Shown here in pieces: positions 19,753 to 28,613 of a DNA stretch of 64,000 bases. Where the stretch lies: contig OZ038384.1 in the NCBI GenBank assembly GCA_964036045.1, positions 51,932,843-51,996,842 of the forward strand, read 5' to 3'. The notes beneath the pieces are model-generated. The model was not told the origin of the DNA, ran no database searches, and saw only the letters and a list, made by a program, of their open reading frames with translations. The stretch is from Eutreptiella sp. 'Long Island Sound 2002'. Its lineage: Eukaryota; Euglenozoa; Euglenophyceae; Eutreptiales; Eutreptiaceae. Position 1 is the stretch's first letter; each line of letters begins with the position of its first letter. Made by a program: the position numbers and the translations under genes.

Positions 19753-20072
19753 TGCAGCACCAGCAGAAGCACCAGCAGCAGCTGCACAAGAAGAAGAGGC
19801 ACCAGCCCGAGCAGCAGCAGCAGCACAAGAAGACGACGCACCAGCGCCAACACAAGAAGAAGAGGCACCAGCGGCCGCGCCACAAGAAGGAGAAGGAGCA
19901 GCCCCGAAAGAAGAAGAGGCACCAGAAGGAGCAACCCCAGAAGGCGACCCAAGTGCACAAGAAGAAGGGGATGCAGCCCCAGCTGCCACTGGGGCAGAAG
20001 ACCACAGACCCGAATGGGAGAAGGAGTGGGAGGCCGAAGTGGTGGTCCAAACCATTAAGGAGATCACTGAAT

Positions 20073-20168
20073 GACAGCGCGCGCTATACCTGGTATAGCG
20101 CGCGCCGTAAGGCTCATAGCGCGCGCTGTAAATATGTTGCGCGCGCTACACTGTCTGCGCCCGTAAGG
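20073..20168 (+). repeat. GCGCGC inverted/tandem repeats 3' of unit B gene
   Basis: Four or five GCGCGCGC blocks, including an inverted pair GCGCGCGCTATACC / GGTATAGCGCGCGC that can fold into a hairpin. They lie directly after the stop of the unit B gene. Unit A is inserted at their right edge. Confidence 0.65.
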
Positions 20169-20173
20169 ACCTG

Positions 20174-20202
20174 CTTAGGCGGCTCAAGTTGCATGGTCAA
20201 AA
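20174..20202 (+). repeat. Left terminal inverted repeat of unit A
   Basis: 29 bp, identical to the reverse complement of 26541-26569, preceded by ACCTG. It ends ...GGTCAAAA; the pairing stops at the next base. Confidence 0.93.
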
Positions 20203-20371
20203 ACGAAGGAAAAGGTAGGAAAATGACAGGTTTCCAAAGGCATCGAAAAATAGTTGTTTTGATGGATATTATAAAAGCGTCGCAAACAAGTATGGCGAAT
20301 TAAATATTTCTATAAAAATGTTGTGTCCCATGGGCGAGACAGGGAAAAGTATTGTTTGGTGACCATTCTTT

Positions 20372-20673
20372 GCGCGGGGCCGAGCGCAAAGACGTTCATT
20401 TATGTCAGATTAATGTGCTACAGCACGACGCATTAGGCAGGTTGTCGAAAAATGGAACCCTGTCGTATTTATACACGTAACTTAGTACCATTATCAGGAT
20501 TGCGTGAGTGAGATGGATGTATTAACGAATAAACTGCAACAATGGTGTACCCAAGAATCCTGAAAAGTATAAATGTTCCGGAACAAACTGCAGTTTCAAG
20601 CGCGAGGCCTCGCGCATGGAACGGCGCATGAGAAACATTAAAGTTTCGGTGATCATTGCGCGAGGCCTCGCGC
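20372..20673 (+). repeat. Left subterminal palindromes of unit A (3 copies)
   Basis: Core GCGCGAGGCCTCGCGC occurs perfectly at 20600-20615 and 20658-20673 (the latter extends to a 22-bp perfect palindrome, 20655-20676). A degenerate copy, GCGCGGGGCCGAGCGC, is at 20372-20387. Position near the terminus suits binding sites for the element's own protein. Confidence 0.85.
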
Positions 20674-21061
20674 AATGGAGGTCAGAAGCGCTCATAGAAA
20701 CCAAAATTGGACAGATCCACCAACTACACAGCATGTGCGTTCCCTTGATGCGGCGCTGCTGCATGGGCGCCCATACAGGTCCCGCCGGCATCTCCAGTTT
20801 TCATACTGTGGTCACCGCTGACTTCACTGCCCAACAGCGATAGAAGCACGCCGCAACTGGGTACCGCAATCAGGATTAACTAGTGAAATGTGGGATCACC
20901 AGACAGTTACAGGTAACCGAAAATGGTGCATGCGACAAGCGAATCACAGAATAATTGGTCGCGCGAAAACTGAGTGACAGGTTGATGTTTGAAATCAAGA
21001 AAGTTTTTCAAACAGCGATTTTTACGCAGATACAGTTACGCAATTATTCTTTACAGCAACA

Positions 21062-23047
21062 ATGCCCCTGCGAAAAGAGGTGGACCTTGAGAAGACAGTG
21101 GCCGCAGCATCCGGAGTTTTCCAAAATGTCTGCTCAGAGGAACCGCCGTACCACACGGCAGAAGAACTGTGGGAAGGGCTAAAACAGGGGGACGAGGGCG
21201 CGCGATTGTTGTTTGTGTTTTTTCTGCGTCTGCGCAAAAATGAACGGACGCGTTGCAGCGTTGAAAAGGCGATTGCGGCAGAAGGGAAGAGATGGGTTGG
21301 TGTTTTGATAGAGGAGGCCTGGCGCCTTTTTTTGCTGATGCGCCACCGCCCAGTCCCATACCAGGGAAAACCAAAGTCAGTTGTTGCGGCAGAGGGAAGT
21401 AGGGCGCAGCGTCGCATTTTAGTTAGGTCAGGTTTGGCGCGATACAGCGCACCTTCGCTGAAGGAGAGGGCCGCACTCAGGTTACAGACTACATGGGACA
21501 AAATTTACCAACAGTGGGTTGTGTTGTGGATGGACAACTGGTACAACAAACAGTTTACCACAAATCCTGACAAGAACGACATAAGCCTGAACGCAACAGC
21601 GTTGGCTGTGTTGCTACTGAAGGATGCACCGCGCTACTGGCATGGTCATCCTAGCCTCGAAGACCTTGAACGGCGTGTTCCTGTTGTTGCACGCATGCTG
21701 GAAAACACCGACGGAACGTTTGCACGTATCCTCCACGATCTAGGATTTGCAAGCACGCGACCTGTCGTGCGAAACATTAGGGCACCGCTTGACATTATTC
21801 GCCCTGTGCCTGCCAAGAGACCACATTGGCGACCCCTTTGTCTAAGCAAAGAAAAGGTAAGCGGCAACCTATCGCTTCTTAACCTACTGCAATTTACTAG
21901 GGACTTGGCGCAGCACAGCCGACCAGTTGTCCCTGTCTTATGTGATGAGAACATCCATTACCGCATTTGTAAGATGATGTACGGTGAAAAAGCAACGGGT
22001 TGGAACGTCTGGCTTTTTTTGCGTTCACACCCTATATTATATGGTTTCTGGCACGCGTACAAATTTTGCGTTACACAAACGTTTCGCTCATTTTGCCCGA
22101 TTGTGACCTTTTTCCGTAAGGGTTCGTTGCGCAGCGGTGACACAGTCCCCTGTTTTTCCAAGATGATCACAATGGAGATAACTGTCGGTGCACTGCTGTT
22201 GGGTATGGGCCCCCACATACGGCGCCTTAACCGAAAATGTTGTTCCCTTGAGCTGGCACGTCCTGCAAATCGGCAAGGTTGCCTCTGTTACGCTGTGTGT
22301 AAGGCCATGCAGGTTCTGTTAACACAATACTGTCCCATGTTACTGTACCTAGGACACCTCGTTAGGCAGTGCAATTGGGCTGGGGAGACGGCCAACACGG
22401 GTGTTTTTGCTTCTGAAGGATTGCAGATTGTTATGTGTCTGTTAGACCGTTTGAACATGGGGGACACACTTTTGAAATACGAACGCACTGTTGCAACTGC
22501 GCTATTGTGCCACACTGCATGGCACACAGCCATGCCTGGTCAGGCTTTTGCCGAGGAATTTTGTGAAAGTCTGCTTTCCAGCCTTGTGACAAAGAAGGGC
22601 CAGAACAGAGGTGCAGTAACCATTGAAGATGTTGACGATCTGTATCAGCTCATCACTATCCGCAAAGAAGGTCACAGGGTGAACGTCTGTAAAATCCCCC
22701 ATTCCTTTGTCAATTCCGTGCGTCAGCGGTTAACTGCTTACTTGACCGCAGAGCGTGTATATGTGCCTTGGGTTAGGTGGTGTGCTGAGCCTACTTGTGC
22801 AATTCAGGCGCATTGGCCGCGCAGGGGTGTACCTAACTTTCCGACGTCTCTTCTAGTTCCAAAGGGTTCTAACCACTACAAACAAGTCCTTGTGTCTGTG
22901 TTGTTGGTGCTAACGCAGCTGGGGCCACTTAAGGCTGGTTTCAAGCGAAAACTTTCGGAGCTGATCCCCCAACGCAGTGTGTTGGAGGAACAGAGAGAGG
23001 CCGACACGCTGCGAAACATTGGAAGAAGATTGGAGAACATGCAGTGA
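21062..23047 (+). CDS. Unit A gene 1: 661-aa protein of unknown family, transposase candidate
   Basis: A single uninterrupted ORF with ATG at 21062, 11 bases after a possible acceptor (TTTACAG), so a 5' UTR intron is possible. No family recognised. It is rich in aromatic residues and Cys/His. The most conserved-looking part is aa 290-345: an acidic DENIHYRICKMMYG (Asp at about 295), then WNVWLF...ILYGFWHAYKFCVTQTFR and CFSKMITMEITVGALL, the sort of layout seen in RNase H-like transposases, but I cannot assign the catalytic triad. The C-terminus ends in a basic/helical LEEQREADTLRNIGRRLENMQ-like stretch. As the larger intact gene in a TIR-bounded element it is the best transposase candidate. 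It is flanked by palindromes at both ends (20658; 23049). Confidence 0.75.
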   Translation: MPLRKEVDLEKTVAAASGVFQNVCSEEPPYHTAEELWEGLKQGDEGARLLFVFFLRLRKNERTRCSVEKAIAAEGKRWVGVLIEEAWRLFLLMRHRPVPYQGKPKSVVAAEGSRAQRRILVRSGLARYSAPSLKERAALRLQTTWDKIYQQWVVLWMDNWYNKQFTTNPDKNDISLNATALAVLLLKDAPRYWHGHPSLEDLERRVPVVARMLENTDGTFARILHDLGFASTRPVVRNIRAPLDIIRPVPAKRPHWRPLCLSKEKVSGNLSLLNLLQFTRDLAQHSRPVVPVLCDENIHYRICKMMYGEKATGWNVWLFLRSHPILYGFWHAYKFCVTQTFRSFCPIVTFFRKGSLRSGDTVPCFSKMITMEITVGALLLGMGPHIRRLNRKCCSLELARPANRQGCLCYAVCKAMQVLLTQYCPMLLYLGHLVRQCNWAGETANTGVFASEGLQIVMCLLDRLNMGDTLLKYERTVATALLCHTAWHTAMPGQAFAEEFCESLLSSLVTKKGQNRGAVTIEDVDDLYQLITIRKEGHRVNVCKIPHSFVNSVRQRLTAYLTAERVYVPWVRWCAEPTCAIQAHWPRRGVPNFPTSLLVPKGSNHYKQVLVSVLLVLTQLGPLKAGFKRKLSELIPQRSVLEEQREADTLRNIGRRLENMQ

Positions 23048-23048
23048 T

Positions 23049-23119
23049 GCGCGAGGCCTCGCGCAAACAGCATGAAACAACAGGTTAGTACACCCCCTCT
23101 CTTGCGCGAGGCCTCGCGC
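23049..23119 (+). repeat. Two palindromes between unit A genes
   Basis: Perfect GCGCGAGGCCTCGCGC at 23049-23064, starting one base after the gene 1 stop, and at 23104-23119 (22-bp perfect palindrome 23101-23122), upstream of gene 2. They could serve as regulatory or termination structures, or as protein-binding sites. Confidence 0.85.
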
Positions 23120-23282
23120 AAGGTTGACAGTCAAAAACAGTGCCGAGCCCCTTCAGTTGTGCATTATCAACCATACTGTACTCGTATTCGCTAAAAGCAC
23201 CCCACATATGCATTATCGACGACGATTTTACCCATTTTTAATGTTATGTTTCCTTCAATATAGGCTTTCTTCTTATCGCAGA

Positions 23283-26069
23283 ATGGCAAGCCCCGCCCAA
23301 AAAACAGCCGAGGAACGAGAAGATACCGACTATGACCCTGGGACCTCGGGATTGGAGGCTGGAACACCAAAGAAGGGGCGTAAGAAGAAGGAAACACAAG
23401 ATCCTGCCTTAACCTTGGGTACTGACATCGAGGACCACCTGAAGCCGGACGGGGGGCAGGTGGAGGTTGAGCTGGACAACGTGAGAATCACCCAGGAGAA
23501 GACAAAGGGGCAGATCAGACGGAAAGATGCGAAGTTACTGCAGAAGCGTATTGAGTCACTCGAAGCAGCACCGCCCACAGGCCCATTACACGTCGTTCTC
23601 TGGGAAGATAATAGTATGTTGCCAACCGACTTTTCGCTCTTCTCGTTGCGCGAGCCCTCGCGCAAAGACGTGTCTCATATTTGCAGATGGCGATTATTGG
23701 TGTGTATCTGGACAGCACAGCGTGGAAGCGGTTGCGAAGATTCGGGAGAAGCGACGCACCGCGTGTCTGGATCTGCAGCAGTGGCGTACTGTATGCATCG
23801 CCGATCTTCTAAAGCCTACGACACCGTGGGCCTTCCGTGCAAAGCTGGCGGGACAAGCACAAGGAAGCGCACAAGACGTTGAGCCCATTCCGCTGTATGA
23901 GGCAGCAGATAACCTCATTGGATGTGTTGAAGATCAGCGGCGGCGAGGCCTACCTGACACGTACAGCAATCTCAAGATTGCCATTGTGGATCCTGTGCAG
24001 ATGAGTGCCCTCGTTCCAACCGCTGAACTGAAACAACCTGGTCAATTCGTATGTTCATTAATCGTTGTTTCGGTGCTCTTCGTTGCGCGAGGCCTCGCGC
24101 ATAACGTTGTCACTTTCAGGACAAAACGTATAAATTGTGGAAAGATTTTATGACGTTTGCCTACTATGCTGGTCCGGAAGCTGTGAAAGGTCTGCAGAAG
24201 TTCCACGACAAAGGGCAGAAAGTCAGGAAGAATGCGCTGAAGAAACTAGGCAGGATCCTGTTGCCGGAGTTCTACAACAAAGTGGCAGAAGGGATGCAGG
24301 GAGAAAAAACAACCCTTAAATCCTTGCAGAATTCGTTTGACGACATCATCCTTGAGCAGTGGGTCTCAATGCATCTGGACCACCCGCACAACGGCCAGTA
24401 CGTTGGACCTGAGAAAGGTGTGTACCATCGACGCGACGCGGGTTCCATTTCTGCATCAGTGCGCCGCACTTTCTCTTTTTCTGTTCTTTAGCCAAAGACA
24501 TGCGGACCCGCAAAGAGGTTGCTGCACTTGGAAGGCCTGCCCTGAAGGTGACTCTTGGTACATGGGGCTATTGGCGGGAACCTGAAGGCAAAAGTCGCGG
24601 TCCATGGCCGGCATGGAAATCCATGATTCGCGCACCACTGTGGCAGGTGGCAGAGAAACGCAAACCCGCCTCCCTGAAAATCCTCAACGTCCGAAAACTC
24701 CTGGGTCAAGAGCCTACCAGAAGCCGTGTGGTCCCCCCACCTGCTGGCGTTACTGGTGACTCCAAGACAGTGGAACAGCAGGATCCATCACTGTCAAGTC
24801 AAACTATCACAGTTAAGGCGACCCGAGTTGCAGCGTTGAACCACGAACCCCCGAAGCGGTTCATGGAGATTGACAAGAACCTGATTATCATCAACGGCGA
24901 CATATTTGAACATCTTGCTCCTGACACGATGTGCCCAGCCTGGCTGTATGAAGAGATGGCGCGTGCCGATACCCTTATCTGCGGCTCCAAAACTGTTGTT
25001 GACAACATGTTCAACGTGCTGGAAACGGAAACAGAGAGGCGTCTCAACGATGATTTCAACGCGCCGTGCATTGGCCACATGTTGCTTATTCCCATCTTCA
25101 GTTGGCCAGTCAAACCGAAGCCTGCAGGGGATCCTACAACGTTTGACGTCCGCTGGTTGCTGATTGCGTCACCGGATAGCTGGTCGAGAAAGGTATAATT
25201 CCCTCATTACGTCCGCTCTTTGCGCGAGGCCTCGCGCAATAACTTCTCCCTCATTGCAGATTCCGAATTATCTGACGTTTGGACCTACTCAAGTAGAGGA
25301 GATGGATCCTGTTGAATTTGGCGGTCACCTTCCGATAACGACGGTTATGTGGTATTTCGACACTCACCTCTTTCACCTGAAGCAGGATAAGACCTTCAAG
25401 CCTGCGTTTGTGTTCATTGATCATCAGCCGGATCTGGTGTGCAAGATCGCGTCCGTCGAGCCGGATTCTCGCATGTACCTTCTTGGTGTTACCTCCGACA
25501 ATCTCTCCGATTGGGTCAACAGAGTGCAGACTCAGTTGAACCATGTATTGACACAATAGTCGAAACTGCACGCGTCTGGTAATTGGGACCAGCAAGCCAA
25601 CTGGGCAAACCGTGGTATTCCCCTTTGGGTTTGCGATCACAAGGTGGGTTATGAGGCGTTGTCGCTGAAGGAGGAAGAGACTGTTGAGAAAGGTCAAGCT
25701 GCAGAAGCACTGGCCCCTGCAAAGCGGAAGTCTACTGGTGGGGAACCAGCCCCCAAGAAGAAGAAGACTGCCTCCAAGCCTCAGGCAGCCAAGTCGGTTA
25801 CCGGTGCAGAATCCGACGAGAGCGATGGGGATGAAGAGGAGGAGAGCGAGGAAGAAGAGGAGGAGGAAGCGCAGGTCTCCCAGGGCAAGGCAGCGAAGAA
25901 AGTGGCAGCGAAGCCGAGGTCCGAGGAAACCGGGGCCCGAGCTCCATTCAAGCAGCCAGCCCGTCAGTCCCAACCAAGAAGCGCGCCCGCAAAGCCACCT
26001 CCTAAGGGTAACACGTCCGTTGCTAAGGCTATGGGTTGTAAGATGCAAACTGTTCCGAAGAAAAAGTAA
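23283..26069 (+). CDS. Unit A gene 2: five-exon gene, ParB-like motif and charged C-terminus, one in-frame TAG
   Basis: Exons 23283-23613, 23687-24048, 24120-24417, 24492-25192 and 25260-26069 join at GT/AG sites (donors GTATGT, GTATGT, GTGTGT, GTATAA) with the frame kept at all four junctions, 834 codons in all. The start ATG follows an acceptor-like ATCGCAG. The N-terminus is charged; exon 2 opens with GDYWCVSGQHSVEAVAKIR, which recalls the G-Q/R-H-R/S-x-x-A core of ParB/sulfiredoxin-fold proteins (a weak likeness). The middle part is unrecognised. The last exon holds an in-frame TAG (25557-25559) after ...NHVLTQ, then stays open for 169 codons through a Lys-rich and a Glu/Asp-rich tract to TAA at 26067-26069. 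It could be a DNA-binding accessory protein of the transposon; that is inference. Confidence 0.75.
23614..23686 (+). other. Intron 1 of unit A gene 2, containing a palindrome
   Basis: GTATGT...TTTGCAG, 73 bp. It carries GCGCGAGCCCTCGCGC at 23648-23663, one base off the perfect palindrome. Confidence 0.85.
24049..24119 (+). other. Intron 2 of unit A gene 2, containing a palindrome
   Basis: GTATGT...CTTTCAG, 71 bp, with a perfect GCGCGAGGCCTCGCGC at 24085-24100. Confidence 0.87.
24418..24491 (+). other. Intron 3 of unit A gene 2, without the palindrome
   Basis: GTGTGT...TTCTTTAG, 74 bp. The only intron of the gene lacking the palindrome; it has GACGCGACGCGGG near its start instead. Confidence 0.8.
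25193..25259 (+). other. Intron 4 of unit A gene 2, containing a palindrome
   Basis: GTATAA...CATTGCAG, 67 bp, with a perfect GCGCGAGGCCTCGCGC at 25222-25237. Confidence 0.87.
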
Positions 26070-26095
26070 TTTCTTCGCTTGTTCTGATATATTAT

Positions 26096-26219
26096 GCGCG
26101 AGGGCTCGCACTATAAATTCATCTTCGACGACCCTTATGCTGTCACCTTGTGCGGCACATTTTTCTCTGTGATGCATTTTATTGCGCTGTTGTGTTGGTG
26201 TTTGCGCGAGGCCTCGCGC
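26096..26219 (+). repeat. Right subterminal palindromes of unit A (2 copies)
   Basis: Degenerate GCGCGAGGGCTCGCA at 26096-26110, 27 bases after the gene 2 stop, and a perfect copy at 26204-26219. They mirror the left subterminal copies. Confidence 0.8.
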
Positions 26220-26540
26220 AAAGAAGGGGTGCCAAACAATGCTTCCTGTTGTGCAGCGTGCAACATGGTTTTCGAAAACTGGTTTTCCAAAAGATTGAAA
26301 GCTCATGGGTGTTTTCATTGCAAAGCATAAGTGGTATAGGAAACAAAAAGTCGTGGTTTTCCCAAAAAAGAACTTCATTTTGGTGGAAATAAATCATTTT
26401 CTTGGGCAGTCGGTTGTGTTGAAAATAAAGGAAAATGGACCAGTTAATTGCTTTTCACGGGATTTTTGGTTCTTGCGTTTTACGTCCCCCCCAAAAGGAC
26501 TATTTTTTCGCAGTGCCGTGGAGAGGCAGTTTTCGGCGCA

Positions 26541-26569
26541 TTTTGACCATGCAACTTGAGCCGCCTAAG
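26541..26569 (+). repeat. Right terminal inverted repeat of unit A
   Basis: Exact reverse complement of 20174-20202; followed by the ACCTG duplication at 26570-26574. Confidence 0.93.
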
Positions 26570-26574
26570 ACCTG

Positions 26575-27149
26575 TACTGTTGCACACTTTTTAGACCTTT
26601 CAGAAAGTGTTTTTGCATGTGTCTAAGGTTCGAAATTGGTTTCAAAAAAAATGATCAGTTTTTTCCGATCGTTTTTCAAAAAAATAACCGATTGTTCCGA
26701 TTATGGCCCCTTCAAAGAATCAGTTTTTTCCGATCGTTTTGCAAAAAATAACCGATTGTTCCGATTATTGCCCCTTCATTTTTGGATCTTTCATTTTCCA
26801 ACAAAATTCTTATTGCACATTAAAATTTCACTAGGATTTTTAGTGATGATGTCATCTTTGCTTATCATCATGCAATCACTGATGACGTCACCACGATGAC
26901 GTCATCACGGTATCACTGATGACATCATCACGATGACGTCATCACAGTCCCATAATTCCAAACACTTTACATCTAATCAGCCGTCAGGGCCAGGCCATCA
27001 GAGCCATGCTGGCTTCCACACTTGGTGGCTTGCCCAACTCACCTATTGGTGGCAGGCCACCAGGGGAGGCATGGTCCGACTTTCTAGACACCCAGTCAGG
27101 CTGCACTACCTGTTGTACTACTTCTTTTTGTCTCCTTGCAGGCAAAATC
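26575..27149 (+). repeat. Non-coding stretch with tandem GATCGTTTT-type repeats and TGACGTCA repeats
   Basis: 26657-26715 is repeated nearly exactly at 26717-26775 (CAGTTTTTTCCGATCG... unit, about 60 bp). Bases 26846-26946 are short repeats of GATGACGTCATCAC, so the palindrome TGACGTCA, the core of a CRE/bZIP binding site, occurs several times. No ORF here is credible. Confidence 0.7.
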
Positions 27150-27812
27150 ATGGGAAACCGTGGTGTGAAACCAAAGCCAAAGGCCCCTGCAACCAGACTG
27201 CCAGCCAAACGAAAACCGGGGCAACCTCGCCGCACTCCACAACACATTGCAGACCCTGCGGGCCTGTGTGATACCTGCGATGTTGAACATATTATTGCAG
27301 AACGCATGCCAAAGAACGACAAAGGCAACAGTGAAAAGCAATGGCTGGTCCAGTGGAAGGGTTTTCCTGCCTCCGCCCAAACATGGGAGCCGCTTGAGAA
27401 ACTCGGTGGCTGTGAGGCCTTCATCGCGCGGTTCAACGAGGAGCGTGAACCAAATGAACGGGCTGACCTCGAGAAGCGCAAGAGAACAAGAGATGCGCAG
27501 GAAGAAGAGCGCCAGAAGAAGCAAAAATCAGAGTCTGGGACTGCCTTATTAGATTCTGCCACGTCAGCACCACTGCAGGCTCAAACAGGTCGGCGAACTT
27601 CGGTTGTCTGGACAGCTTTCACAGAAGACGGTGAGGACCCAGCGTTTGCCAGATGTGTCCTGCACAGAGAAAATGGAGTCTGCGGCATTCGAATCAAACA
27701 CTGCAGTGGCACTACAAATCTGCAAAACCTACGAAACCACAGTGGTGTGCATCATACGTTTTCGCTTCTTCTCCAGTTCAGCGACAGTTTGCCATTTTGG
27801 ATTCCTTGCTGA
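27150..27812 (+). CDS. Chromodomain plus BED-type zinc finger protein, likely N-terminus of a transposase
   Basis: ATG at 27150, nine bases after an acceptor-like TTGCAG. A Lys/Pro/Arg-rich N-terminus is followed by a chromodomain at about aa 47-100 (CDVEHIIAERM...QWLVQWKGFPASAQTWEPLEKL...FIARFNEER), a charged coiled region, then a BED-finger-like segment at about aa 148-200 (SVVWTAFTEDG...C...C...TTNLQNLRNHSGVHH: aromatic pair, two Cys, two His). BED fingers are common at the N-terminus of hAT transposases, and chromodomains occur in retroelements and host chromatin proteins; their fusion is unusual. The frame closes soon after the finger, either because an intron starts or because the gene was cut by the TE3 insertion at 28051. 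Confidence 0.65.
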   Translation: MGNRGVKPKPKAPATRLPAKRKPGQPRRTPQHIADPAGLCDTCDVEHIIAERMPKNDKGNSEKQWLVQWKGFPASAQTWEPLEKLGGCEAFIARFNEEREPNERADLEKRKRTRDAQEEERQKKQKSESGTALLDSATSAPLQAQTGRRTSVVWTAFTEDGEDPAFARCVLHRENGVCGIRIKHCSGTTNLQNLRNHSGVHHTFSLLLQFSDSLPFWIPC

Positions 27813-28051
27813 TTGCACTGGCGGCTCAACTGTGGTGTGCCGCTGCGCGCCGAAATAATCGATTCGATTTCAATGCAGGTAGCAAAACATTCGGTAGATT
27901 GCAATTATTTTGTTTGGCTTGCCGATCATTGCCGATTAATTGATTAATCCATTAATCGCCAAAATCGATTCCAAACCTTACATGTGTCTTGGGTTGCATG
28001 AGCAACAGGGAATGTTTTTGAAAAGCAAGGGGTTTCTGAGAAACGCAGGAC
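27813..28051 (+). other. Short non-coding remainder up to the TE3 insertion point
   Basis: AT-rich, with an ATTAATTGATTAATCCATTAAT-like run near 27935-27957. It ends in AGGAC (28047-28051), one half of the proposed TE3 target duplication. I see no coding sequence. Confidence 0.4.
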
Positions 28052-28602
28052 TCTAAGCTATTTCTTTTGAGAAAGCTCCGCGGAGCCTGGCCGGAGGGCT
28101 CAGGGCCGGCATGGGGAAAGGGAACAGAGGGCAGGTATCCCTTCTGTGCGTCCCGGCGGTATGGAGGGGTCGGTGCTGGGGCCTTGCCCTTGGGGTCCAT
28201 GAGGTACAAGCACGACGGTGAAGACAATGAAGATCAAGATACGAACTTGCAAAAAATCCCAGTCCACAAGAAAATGTAGGCGGATAATATGATACATATA
28301 ATTCCGGAATATTCTTCCTGTATAATTTATAAAGAATCCGATTGTGAAAAAATATTTGGCTGATTTGATTTTCGCACGCGCGCCGGCGATTCAACTAAAT
28401 CATTGGAACGCGACCATCTCAGCCGCAACGGACACCAGAATTGAATCAGGCGTGTCCATAATATACAGGAACTGTTCGGGTAAAAATTTGGGAAGCCTTC
28501 CCATATGTAAATGTCCGGAACTGAACTGAATCTGACTGAATGGGGGTGCATTGACCTGCATTGACCTCAGATCTGCGCGGATGGAGTGTAGCCGCACTTA
28601 CA
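28052..28602 (-). repeat. 3' LTR of TE3
   Basis: Direct repeat of 58650-59199 with a few mismatches and small indels. It starts TGTAAGTG on the minus strand and ends ...AGCTTAGA. Confidence 0.93.
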
Positions 28603-28613
28603 CTCCCCCTCCA
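28603..28613 (-). other. Polypurine tract of TE3
   Basis: Minus strand TGGAGGGGGAG immediately before the LTR start TGTAAGTG. The 5' LTR lacks it on its outer side, as expected. Confidence 0.85.

Larger units (their letters stand above)
17753..20072 (+). pseudogene. Multi-exon charged gene of unknown function ('unit B'), broken by a retroelement insertion
   Basis: Exon 17753-18265 follows a clear acceptor (CACTTTTTCTTAG) and encodes a segment with a very Lys/Glu-rich helical tract (repeated KKKEKEEEE). Splicing 18266-18381 (GTAATG...CTCCAG) continues the frame into ...KQPVPVP...RDWSYKEGYKPRWIIYC... and an acidic region ending ...EADEIVDL at 18899. A one-base shift then leads into a Lys/Pro/Ala-rich frame that reads through the insertion point at 19020-19032 and resumes at 19766 as an Ala/Glu repeat region ending at 20072. 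No family recognised. The upstream exons are missing or lost. Its intron and 3' flank carry GCGCGC repeats, like the palindromes of unit A, so it is probably also a transposon gene. Confidence 0.5.
20174..26569 (+). mobile_element. Complete DNA transposon 'unit A' with 29-bp TIRs and 5-bp target duplication
   Basis: The ends are a perfect 29-bp inverted repeat: 20174-20202 begins CTTAGGCGGCTCAAGTTGCA, and 26541-26569 is its exact reverse complement. The element is flanked by a direct ACCTG duplication (20169-20173 and 26570-26574). It encloses two genes on the + strand, a 661-aa ORF and a five-exon gene, plus about ten copies of a 16-bp palindrome that are not seen outside it. The structure is that of an autonomous cut-and-paste transposon. 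The proteins are not from a superfamily I can recognise with confidence, and TIR sequence, target length and gene pair do not match a family I can name. Confidence 0.9.

Noticed and set aside
20174-26569. Integrated virus or polinton instead of a DNA transposon
   Set aside because: No polymerase, capsid or packaging gene is visible; 6.4 kb, two genes, 29-bp TIRs and a 5-bp duplication fit a transposon.
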